64,000 nt of DNA from Streptomyces macrolidinus (GTDB taxonomy: Bacteria > Actinomycetota > Actinomycetes > Streptomycetales > Streptomycetaceae), in NCBI RefSeq assembly GCF_023887685.1, contig NZ_JAMWMR010000008.1, positions 157,025 through 221,024 of the forward strand, in the 5' to 3' direction. Below are positions 16,647 through 23,817 of the stretch, one piece after another. Position numbers and translations under genes: made by a program. Under the pieces are notes generated by a model that was given only the letters and a program-made list of their open reading frames with translations, was not told the DNA's origin and searched no databases. How positions within the stretch are numbered: the first letter of the stretch is position 1; every line of letters starts with the position of its first letter.

Positions 16647-18561
16647 CATCGACGCGCTGCGACAGGCACTGTGCGCGGCCCTCGGGTCCGTCGAACCAGT
16701 GTGTTCCCTGTCTCAATTGGCGCTGGGCGAGGGGGTGTTCACTGACGATGACATCCTGCACCGCCCGACCCTGGTCACCGGCGCCGCCGGTTACGGCCCG
16801 ACCAGCCCCGCCCCCACCGCGCACGACGTCGACGCGCTCGTCCGACGGGCCGAGGAGGCGGGGGCCGCGCAGATCCTCGTACCCGGTGTGCGCCGCACCG
16901 ACGACACCGGGGCGCTTCGCGCGGCCGGCTTCGTCCCGGTCGCGGCCGGTGCCGAGTGCGTGGTGCGGCTGAACGGCGACGTGGACGAACTGTTGCGTGG
17001 CCGTCTCGGAGCCGAGCGCCTGGACGATCTGCGCCGACGCGGCCGAGTGGTGTCCGACGACCTCACCTGGGAGCGGATCCCGCTGAGCGGACTCGACAAG
17101 AGCCCCTGGGCGCGCGACGCGTTCGCGGACCTCCATGGCGGCCTCTTCGACGCGGCGGCTCTGCAAGCCCTCGAACACAGCCGGTTGGCGGACCGCGCCG
17201 AACTGCTCGTCCGGCGCCGGGGCGAGAACGTCGTCCAAGCCGGACTCCTCGTGGGCTCCCACAGCGGCCGGGGTCTGTACTGCCTCGCCCTGGCCACCGA
17301 CCGCGACGATCCCGCCGCCCGCCACGATCTCCACGCGGTCTCCCTGTACCAGGTGTACGTCGACGCCCACCGCGACGGCCTCGACTGGGTCCACCTCGGC
17401 CGAGGCGAGGCCGATCACCAACGCGCCCTGGGCGCCGACCTCTTCGTCCCGCTCGACCACTGGCTGCGCGCACCCGGCCTCACCGCCCCCGAACAGGCGC
17501 CCACAGCACCGGAAGTGTCCCGGTTCACGGCCCCGCCCGTCACCACGGTCGCCGTCCCCGGCCCGGCTCGCTTCCGGCACCGCCCGCGGTTCGACCTGGT
17601 CGACCTGTCGAGCAACACCAACCCGTTCCTGGGCCGCGGTGGACGCTATCCCGAACTCGACACGACCGACCTCGCCCGGACCTATCTCACTGCTGTGGCC
17701 CAACTGCCGGGCCAAGGAGGCCTGGACGCGCTGACGGACGAGTATCTGCTCTTCTCCAGCGGGGCGGTGGACGCCGTCATGCTGCTCCTGACGGCACTGG
17801 CCTCGCCAGGCGACCGGGTCTGTGTGACACCGCCCACCTTCGAGTTGTACGGCCACTTCGCCCGGGTACTGAGCCTGCCCGTCGTGGAAGTCCCCCTCGG
17901 CGGTCAGGACATGAACCGGCTCGACGTGACGCGGATGCTGGCGGCCGACCCCCACGTCACGATCCTGTGCGACCCGAACAACCCCGTCGGCACCCGTCCC
18001 GATCCCGAGCAGGTCCATGAACTCATCGCCCACACCGAGGGGTTGGTGGTGATCGACGAGGCCTATGTCGAGTTCAGCGACAAGCCGTCGTACGCCGGTC
18101 TGGTCGCCGAGCACGACAACCTCATCGTGCTGCGCACCCTGTCCAAGGCGTGGGGGCTCGCCGGGGCCCGCTGTGGCATCGCGCTAGCCCAGCCCGGAAT
18201 CATCGAGGCGATGCGCCGGGTACAGGTGCCCTTCGGGTTCACCGACGCGTCACAGCGCGCCGTACGGGAACGGCTTGTCGACGTGCGGCACGTGCGCGAC
18301 AGCATCGGCGACATCCTGGCCGAGCGGGACCGCATGGCAGCCCTGCTGGCCGAACACCCCACGGTGGACCGGGTGTTCCCGTCGGATGCCAACTTCCTGC
18401 TGGTCCGGCTGCACAAGCACGAGCAGGTCATGGACCGGCTGCGCGCCGCGGGCGTTCTCGTCGCGGACGTCGGACGGCTGATCCCCGACACCTGCCGTAT
18501 CTCCATCGGCGACAGGCGCGCGAACGAGACGCTGCTCGACGCGCTCACCGCCGCCCTGTGA
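16630..18561 (+). CDS. Acyltransferase-like / HisC-like aminotransferase fusion
   Basis: A 643-residue fusion. Residues ~320-643 form a PLP aminotransferase close to histidinol-phosphate aminotransferase: DLSSNTNPFLG, DPNNPVGTRPDPEQ, VIDEAYVEFS, PLP lysine K506 in TLSKAWGLAGARCGIAL and the C-terminal RISIGD. HisC is ~360 residues and normally has no N-terminal extension. The first ~300 residues look like a GNAT/FemAB-like acyltransferase, with ELLVRRRGENVVQAGLL, HAVSLYQVYVDAHRDGLDWV and LGADLFVPLDHW. The start overlaps the epimerase by 17 bp. A plausible job is amination of a phosphate- or carboxylate-bearing ketone and N-acylation of the amine on one polypeptide. Confidence 0.82.
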   Translation: MRRPADIDALRQALCAALGSVEPVCSLSQLALGEGVFTDDDILHRPTLVTGAAGYGPTSPAPTAHDVDALVRRAEEAGAAQILVPGVRRTDDTGALRAAGFVPVAAGAECVVRLNGDVDELLRGRLGAERLDDLRRRGRVVSDDLTWERIPLSGLDKSPWARDAFADLHGGLFDAAALQALEHSRLADRAELLVRRRGENVVQAGLLVGSHSGRGLYCLALATDRDDPAARHDLHAVSLYQVYVDAHRDGLDWVHLGRGEADHQRALGADLFVPLDHWLRAPGLTAPEQAPTAPEVSRFTAPPVTTVAVPGPARFRHRPRFDLVDLSSNTNPFLGRGGRYPELDTTDLARTYLTAVAQLPGQGGLDALTDEYLLFSSGAVDAVMLLLTALASPGDRVCVTPPTFELYGHFARVLSLPVVEVPLGGQDMNRLDVTRMLAADPHVTILCDPNNPVGTRPDPEQVHELIAHTEGLVVIDEAYVEFSDKPSYAGLVAEHDNLIVLRTLSKAWGLAGARCGIALAQPGIIEAMRRVQVPFGFTDASQRAVRERLVDVRHVRDSIGDILAERDRMAALLAEHPTVDRVFPSDANFLLVRLHKHEQVMDRLRAAGVLVADVGRLIPDTCRISIGDRRANETLLDALTAAL

Positions 18562-18584
18562 ACGCCCTTCTGTGAAAGGGGTTC

Positions 18585-18621
18585 TGTGGGCCGACATCGT
18601 CAGCGACGACGTCGGCCCACA
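18585..18621. terminator. Bidirectional hairpin between convergent genes
   Basis: The left arm 18585-18600 (TGTGGGCCGACATCGT) and right arm 18606-18621 (ACGACGTCGGCCCACA) form a 16-bp stem with one mismatch and a 5-base loop. There is no long T-run on either side, as is usual in Streptomyces. It lies 24 bp after the aminotransferase fusion and 7 bp from the end of the convergent cupin gene. Confidence 0.85.
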
Positions 18622-18627
18622 CGTTCC

Positions 18628-19050
18628 TCAGTCGGTTCCGTTCCCCTGCCCCTGCGTTTCGATGATCAGGAACGACAGGACGTCTTCACCGATATTCTTC
18701 ACATCGTGCAGGCGAGACTGTCCTTCACTGAATTCGAAGTATCGGGTGGTGCCGCGCTCATAGGTGATTTCCCGGCTGGTTCCGTCGCTTTCGTGCTGGC
18801 GCGCCTGGCCGGGGGTCAGGGCTATCCAGTAATAGTCGCGCTCATGACGGTGGACGGGAAGTCGCTCGCCGGGGGCGAGGTGGGTCTGCCAGATGCGCAG
18901 CTCAGGGGTGTCGTGCAGCAGCGTCTGGCCGCACTGGTCGTGGTGCGCGTTCCTGTCGAATTCCTGGTGCAGTTGCGGGCTCCAGCGGTCGAATGCCTCG
19001 GCCACGACCTTGTTCACCAGGGAGAGAGCAGCGGCGGAATGAGTACCCAT
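18628..19050 (-). CDS. Cupin-domain protein
   Basis: A 140-residue single-domain cupin. Cupin motif 1 is visible as PGERLPVHRHERDYYWIALTP, giving two metal-ligand histidines (HRH) and a glutamate; motif 2 is near YFEFSEGQSRLHDV. The start at 19050 has AAAGGA eight bases upstream. It lies 91 bp downstream of the ferredoxin-like/MBL gene on the same strand, so they may be an operon. It converges with the A-T-TE operon. Possible roles are a dioxygenase, isomerase or ligand-binding protein for the pathway product. Confidence 0.82.
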   Translation of the reverse strand: MGTHSAAALSLVNKVVAEAFDRWSPQLHQEFDRNAHHDQCGQTLLHDTPELRIWQTHLAPGERLPVHRHERDYYWIALTPGQARQHESDGTSREITYERGTTRYFEFSEGQSRLHDVKNIGEDVLSFLIIETQGQGNGTD

Positions 19051-19141
19051 GAACCGAATCCTTTCGGCTGTGGTGCGCCAGGCGAATGGGTCGACTCAGG
19101 CTACTTGATTCCGCCCACCCGTCATATGCTTTCGCGGGCAC

Positions 19142-20011
19142 TCACCAACGAACGGCTGTGAAATCGATCGACCGAGGCTTCAACAGGGCGGTGCGCTCGG
19201 TGAGTTCGCGCAGCCGCCGGGACATTTCGTCGGCTGCCAGACGGTGGCGGTCACCGTGGCCGGGCAGGAGCCATTCGAAGCGCAACTGTCCGGCCGTCCT
19301 GGCCAGGGAGGCCGCCAGTTCCTCGATGGAGTACCAGGTCACGCTCTCCGCGACTTCCAGATCACCGGTCGTACGGGACCAGTAGAAGCTGTCGCCGCTG
19401 AAGCAGTACCGGTCGTCCGCGAGGTAGAGCACACTGCCACGGGTGTGGCCGGGCAGCGGATGAGCGGTGACACCCTCGCCGATCTCCACGGGCTCAAGGC
19501 CCTTGATCACCTGGTCCGCGTCCGGTGCCGCGTCGAGGTCGCCCTCGTGGATCCACAACCGGGCCCCGTAGTGGTCCGCGTAGCAACGGCCGTGGGCGGC
19601 GTGGTCGCGATGGGTCAGCAACACATCCGTGACGGGACCCGACTCCGCGTACCGCTCGGCGAGTTCGCGGCTCCAACGGGGCGTGTCGACCATCATCACG
19701 TCACCGGACGGCCGCCGTAGCAGGTACGCGTTGGCGCCCGCGGTGCGCCGGGAGTTGTGCCCGCACAGCAGGACGCTGCCGTCCAGGGCCATGGGGAACG
19801 GGTCGTCGGCCTGGTCGAGTTGCCCGGACTCCGGGCGGATGGAGCGGGTGTGGCAGGCGAAGGCAGCGGCGTAGAACCGCTGTCGCTCCGCTGTGGTGCT
19901 CGGCATGCGCAGGATCCGCGACTTGCCGTCGGCCTCGTCGATCAAGTCCGGCGCGTACTGGCGGGCGACATCGCAGTTGGTGCAGCGGTCGTCCACATAC
20001 CAACCATCCAT
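19142..20011 (-). CDS. Ferredoxin-like domain fused to MBL-fold hydrolase
   Basis: A 289-residue protein. Residues ~1-60 resemble a single-cluster ferredoxin: CTNCDVARQYAPDLI gives C10 and C13, and FACHTRSI gives C53, matching the C-x2-C...C-x-T-x-x-I layout. Residues ~70-285 form a metallo-beta-lactamase fold with LLTHRDHAAHG (H134, D136, H137), PLPGHTRGSVLYL, FSGDSFYW and LLPGHGDRH. Relatives include glyoxalase II-like hydrolases and sulfur dioxygenases. The start at 20011 has AAGGAG upstream. Probably in one operon with the cupin. It may be a resistance or tailoring enzyme for the neighbouring locus. Confidence 0.83.
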   Translation of the reverse strand: MDGWYVDDRCTNCDVARQYAPDLIDEADGKSRILRMPSTTAERQRFYAAAFACHTRSIRPESGQLDQADDPFPMALDGSVLLCGHNSRRTAGANAYLLRRPSGDVMMVDTPRWSRELAERYAESGPVTDVLLTHRDHAAHGRCYADHYGARLWIHEGDLDAAPDADQVIKGLEPVEIGEGVTAHPLPGHTRGSVLYLADDRYCFSGDSFYWSRTTGDLEVAESVTWYSIEELAASLARTAGQLRFEWLLPGHGDRHRLAADEMSRRLRELTERTALLKPRSIDFTAVRW

Positions 20012-20339
20012 GGCAGGGCTCCTTCCGTGGGGATACGACCCCGACAGGGCTGTATGTCAGAGATATCCCACCCGTGGTCGGAACCGGTAGCCCCGCGAAT
20101 CTTGTATTCCGCGCCGGGGACCGCTCTGTGGCTTGCCCCGAGGCTTGCTCCAGGGATTGATCTGCGGGTTGATCTCGCCGCTTGGGCCACGGTGCTCGCG
20201 TCCTACGGGCGCACGACGTGCTCGCGTGAGCCCTTCATGCGCCCCCGCCCCGGTGGGGAGACTGCCTTGTCGGCCGACGGGCGGCCGAAGCGTCACCCGC
20301 CACCTTCGTACAACTCCTGGGGAAGGCAGGTCGGTTGCT
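20012..20339. other. Divergent intergenic region
   Basis: This 328-bp spacer separates the minus-strand MBL gene from the plus-strand FAD-subunit gene. GTGCTCGCGT occurs twice about 26 bp apart (near 20190 and 20218) and TTGATCT occurs twice near 20156 and 20170. No coding region or clear operator was recognised. Confidence 0.4.
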
Positions 20340-21059
20340 GTGCTGTTGCGTGTGCCGAGGTCTGTGTCCGAAGCGCAGGAGTGCTTGGCCGAGGAGGCGG
20401 TGCCGATCGGTGGGGCGACGCTCGTGTGGGCCACGTGGCAGCGGGACGGCTTCCCGGAACTCGCCATGTCCCTAAGGGAGTTGCCCGAGGCCAACGCTGT
20501 GGGACGGGAGACACTGGGCGGTGCGGTACTCCTGCACCAGGTCGACGGGCGGGTACCGGACGTACTGCGCCTGGCGGCTTCCTCCATCGGCACCGGTGCC
20601 GTGCGGCGGACGGCGACGGTCGGCGGCAACCTCGTCGGGAGCACGCTGCGTTGCCTGCTGCCCCCGGCGCTGGTCCTGGACGCGCGGGCGATCGTGCTCG
20701 AACCCGACGGGGTGCGCGAGACGGACCTGGTCGAGGTCGTGGCCAAACGCCCCGTGCTGCTGAGTCTGCGCTGGCGGGAACCGATCGTCTGTGCGTACCA
20801 CAAGTCGGCCGGGGAGGTGGGTGGACCGCCGCCCCTCGTGGTCACGTCGGCGGTGCACGCGGAGGAGGGCGGCGAGCGTCTGCGGGTCGCCGTCCGCGAC
20901 GGCTATGACGTGCTCAGCGGCAGCGTCGCGTGGGACGGCGATACACGGACGGCTCTCCAGGCCTTGCGTGCAACTTCCCTTGGCTACGCGCCGATTGCCG
21001 CGTGGGAAGTCGTCCAGGCGCAGGTCGCCGACCTGTTGGGCGGTCTCGGCGCGGGCTGA
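20340..21059 (+). CDS. FAD-binding subunit of a molybdopterin dehydrogenase, orphan
   Basis: About 239 residues from the GTG at 20340. They match the FAD-binding subunit of xanthine/CO dehydrogenase-type enzymes (CoxM/XdhB-like): VPIGGATLVWATWQRDGF, the flavin-binding IGTGAVRRTATVGGNLVGS, then the C-terminal LRATSLGYAPIAAWEVVQAQV. The usual partners, a 2Fe-2S subunit and a large molybdopterin subunit, are absent here. The frame is open upstream to 20133 but similarity starts at VLLRVPRSVSEAQ. Without partners it may work with subunits encoded elsewhere or be a remnant. Confidence 0.78.
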   Translation: MLLRVPRSVSEAQECLAEEAVPIGGATLVWATWQRDGFPELAMSLRELPEANAVGRETLGGAVLLHQVDGRVPDVLRLAASSIGTGAVRRTATVGGNLVGSTLRCLLPPALVLDARAIVLEPDGVRETDLVEVVAKRPVLLSLRWREPIVCAYHKSAGEVGGPPPLVVTSAVHAEEGGERLRVAVRDGYDVLSGSVAWDGDTRTALQALRATSLGYAPIAAWEVVQAQVADLLGGLGAG

Positions 21060-21107
21060 GGAGGCGGGCAGCGGCGAAGCAAGCAGGCGGGCGGCTCCGT
21101 GCTGTCC

Positions 21108-21776
21108 TCAACGGGAGGCCAGAAGGCCGTCCACCAGAGCGCGGAGACCGTCCAGATAGGTGTCCTCGGCGGTCAACGACGCCCAGCGGTCGGCGACTTG
21201 CTCCAGGCGAGGCAGCTCGCTCGGGTCGAGTTCGCCGAAGACCCGCTCCCGGTAGGTGGGACGGTCATCGTCGGTGCGCCGCCGCGCCGCCGTCGTCCGT
21301 ACGACGATCTCCCCTGCGGTGTAGTACCAGATCGCGCGGTATCCATGAACGGCCTGCCGTGGAGTCAGCCCGCATGCGAGCAGGCCGTCGATGATCTGCT
21401 CGACGAACCACAGGGCGGAGGTGGACAGCAGATCGTCGGCGGTCAGGACGTCCACGATCCAGGGGCAGTCGGCGAGAGCCGAGTGGATCGCGTCGGTGGC
21501 GACGATGACGCGCTCGCGGGGTTCCTCGGGCAGTTCGGGGCGATGCAGCGTCCGAGCGGCGTAGTCGTCCAGCAGTAGAACGAGCAACTCGTCCTTGCTG
21601 CGGACGTGATGGTAGAGCGCCATCGGTGTGCTGCCGATCTCCGCGGCCAGCCGCCGCATGGTCAGCCGGTTCACGCCGTCGGCGTCCACGATCCGGCGGG
21701 CCGCCGCTACGACCTCCTCACGCGAGATACGAGGAGGTCGGCCAAGGGATGTGCGCGGTGCGGACGGTTGCGGCAT
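21108..21776 (-). CDS. TetR-family regulator of the adjacent MFS pump
   Basis: A 222-residue repressor. The helix-turn-helix (about 15-65) contains EVVAAARRIVDADGVNRLT, LAAEIGSTPMALYHHVRSKDEL; the C-terminal half resembles the TetR class C-terminal domain (VLLLDDYAARTL, WYYTAGEIV). Divergent from the MFS gene at 21833 with 56 bp between them. A 22-bp palindrome covers the MFS start, so repression would block both transcription and initiation. Confidence 0.87.
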   Translation of the reverse strand: MPQPSAPRTSLGRPPRISREEVVAAARRIVDADGVNRLTMRRLAAEIGSTPMALYHHVRSKDELLVLLLDDYAARTLHRPELPEEPRERVIVATDAIHSALADCPWIVDVLTADDLLSTSALWFVEQIIDGLLACGLTPRQAVHGYRAIWYYTAGEIVVRTTAARRRTDDDRPTYRERVFGELDPSELPRLEQVADRWASLTAEDTYLDGLRALVDGLLASR

Positions 21777-21822
21777 GCCCTCATCATCCCCCAGGTGTCG
21801 ACAGTGGCGATCTCCGCAGGTA

Positions 21823-21844
21823 GTTTTCTTACATGTACAGAAAC
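21823..21844. promoter_or_regulatory. Palindromic operator covering MFS start codon
   Basis: The 22-bp site has outer arms GTTT...AAAC and a perfect TACATGTA core, with three unpaired bases between core and arm on each side. The ATG of the MFS gene (21833) is inside the core. This is the usual size and shape of TetR-family operators, and the divergent TetR gene is the obvious candidate. Confidence 0.7.
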
Positions 21845-23281
21845 TTACGGGGGCGCCCCGGAGTGGTGCTGGCGGCGGCTGCCGTCGCCCAGTTCGTCGT
21901 CGCCCTGGACCTCGCGGTGGTCAACGTCGCACTGCCCGCGATGCGTACCGCGCTGGGATTCGCACCGCTCGATCTGTCCTGGGTCGTGCATGTCTACGCG
22001 CTCACGCTCGGCGGATTCCTGCTGCTCGGAGGCCGTGCATGCGACGTGTACGGCCAGCGGCGGATGTTCGTACTGGGCCTCGCCGTCTTCGGGGTGTGCT
22101 CGCTGGCAGGCGGACTGGCCCAAGCCCCCTGGCACCTGATCGCCGCCCGTGCCGGTCAGGGGGTGGGCGCCGCCGCGGCCACCCCGGCCACACTGGCGAT
22201 GATCACCACCACGTTCACCGAGGGCCCCCGGCGGGTGCGCGCGCTCGGCGTCTGGAGCGGGGTGAACGCCGCGGGCGGAGCGCTGGGCGTGCTCGCGGGC
22301 GGACTGCTGACCGAGTACGCGGGTTGGCGCTGGGTGATGCTGATCAATCTGCCCGTCGTGGCGGTGGCCCTCGCGCTGGTCGTCGCGGGCGTGCCTGCCG
22401 AAGCGCGCCCCGCCCGGCGCGAGAGGCTCGATGTGCTCGGCGCGTTCCTCGCGACCGGGGGAGTCGGACTGCTGGTGTTCGGGGTCGTCCGTACCGACGC
22501 CAACGGGTGGGACTCACCGGCCACTTGGGCGATCCTCATCGCTGCGGCCGTGCTCCTCGCGGCCTTCGTCGTCGCCGAATCCCGGTCTTCCGCATCGCTG
22601 TTGCGCCTCGGCCTGCTGCGCAGCCGCTGGGTGGCCGGTGCCAACGTACTCGTCTTCTTCTCCACGGCCGGGCAGTTCGCGGCGTTCTACTTCGTATCCC
22701 TGTATATGCAGCAGGTCTTGGGCATGAGTGCCGCGGCGACCGGCGCCGCGTTCCTGCCGTTCTCCGCGAGTCTGATCGTCGGCAGCGTCGTCGCGACCCG
22801 CGTCACCGCGGCACGTACGCCCCGGGCCTGCCTGGTGCCCGGCGCCCTGCTGGCCGCCACGGGCCTGGCCTGGTTCGCCTTCATCAGTCCCGACGGCGGC
22901 TTCCTCACCGATGTACTCGGCCCCTGCGTCGTCACCGGCACCGGAGTCGGACTCGTCATCGCCCCGATCGTCACCGCCGCGACCACCGGCGTCGCTCCCC
23001 GCGAGGCCGGGATGGCGTCCGGACTGATGAACAGCTCCCGCCAACTCGGCGGCTGTATCGGCCTGGCCGCGCTGGCGACGCTAGCGGCACACCGCACCGG
23101 CACGTCCACCGACCCCGCCGCGGTCGACGACGGCTACGCGCTCGGTCTGGCCGTCGCCGCCGCCCTCTTCGTGATCGCGGCGGTCGTCGCGATCGGCGTA
23201 CTGCCCCGCAGCCGGGCCGAACCGCCCGCGCCGCGCCCCGATGCCCCTACGGAGAACCGACTGGAAGGAACGCTGTCATGA
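21833..23281 (+). CDS. MFS drug/H+ antiporter (DHA2, 14 TM)
   Basis: A 482-residue transporter of the EmrB/QacA type. The first helix carries VVALDLAVVNVALPAM. GGFLLLGGRACDVYGQRRMF is the motif A loop between helices 2 and 3, AARAGQGVGAAAATPATLAMI follows as motif B, and EYAGWRWVMLINLPV as motif C. Its stop overlaps the next gene (ATGA). Divergent TetR control through the operator at its start. Substrate unknown; multidrug or antibiotic export is likely. Confidence 0.9.
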   Translation: MYRNLRGRPGVVLAAAAVAQFVVALDLAVVNVALPAMRTALGFAPLDLSWVVHVYALTLGGFLLLGGRACDVYGQRRMFVLGLAVFGVCSLAGGLAQAPWHLIAARAGQGVGAAAATPATLAMITTTFTEGPRRVRALGVWSGVNAAGGALGVLAGGLLTEYAGWRWVMLINLPVVAVALALVVAGVPAEARPARRERLDVLGAFLATGGVGLLVFGVVRTDANGWDSPATWAILIAAAVLLAAFVVAESRSSASLLRLGLLRSRWVAGANVLVFFSTAGQFAAFYFVSLYMQQVLGMSAAATGAAFLPFSASLIVGSVVATRVTAARTPRACLVPGALLAATGLAWFAFISPDGGFLTDVLGPCVVTGTGVGLVIAPIVTAATTGVAPREAGMASGLMNSSRQLGGCIGLAALATLAAHRTGTSTDPAAVDDGYALGLAVAAALFVIAAVVAIGVLPRSRAEPPAPRPDAPTENRLEGTLS

Positions 23282-23718
23282 CGACGACCCCTCTCGCACC
23301 CAACTCACCCAACTCACCCAAATCGCCCGTCTCGCCGGTGGACTTGTTCGCCTCGGCGCTGCACATCCACCCCGACGGAGAGGTCCGTGCCGCCGAACGG
23401 CGGATGACGAGCAGCGACTCCGGCGCCTGGCAGATCGCGACGTTCCACGTGGAGACCGACGCCGATGTCCATGCCGACCACTGGGAGATGCACCCGAAGG
23501 CCGAGGAGGCCGTGTGCTGCCTGACCGGCGGCGTCCGCTTCCACTTCCGTCCCGTCGAACCCGAAGGCGCCGAGGAGATGGTGCAGTTGGGGGCGGGCAT
23601 GGCCGTGATCGTCCCTCGCGGTCGTTGGCATCGCCTGGAACTGGACGCCCCCAGCACCCTGATGTCGATCACCTTGCGCGAGGGCACACGCCTGGAGAGG
23701 CGTACTGACGTGCAGTGA
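23278..23718 (+). CDS. Cupin-domain protein coupled to MFS pump
   Basis: A 146-residue cupin. The N-terminus has SPNSPKSPVSP repeats. HADHWEMHPKAEEAVCCLTGGVRFHFRP and VQLGAGMAVIVPRGRWHRLEL are cupin motifs 1 and 2, with histidines H and E positioned as metal ligands (described by position 62-125). The start at 23278 is within the MFS stop codon and has GGAAGGA upstream. Coupled expression suggests it binds or modifies the exported compound. Confidence 0.82.
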   Translation: MTTTPLAPNSPNSPKSPVSPVDLFASALHIHPDGEVRAAERRMTSSDSGAWQIATFHVETDADVHADHWEMHPKAEEAVCCLTGGVRFHFRPVEPEGAEEMVQLGAGMAVIVPRGRWHRLELDAPSTLMSITLREGTRLERRTDVQ

Positions 23719-23817
23719 GGAGTGCCGCCGGCGGATGCGGGGCCCGAGTACCGTACCGGGCAAGAGGGAAGAATCATGGCCGGACCTGGGTCCCGCGATG
23801 TCGGGGCGTGCCGGAGG

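Noticed and set aside
12306..20011. Reading the locus as histidine biosynthesis because of the HisC-like domain
   Set aside because: No other his gene is nearby, the HisC domain is fused to an extra ~300 residues, and it overlaps an epimerase coupled to an A-T-TE enzyme.
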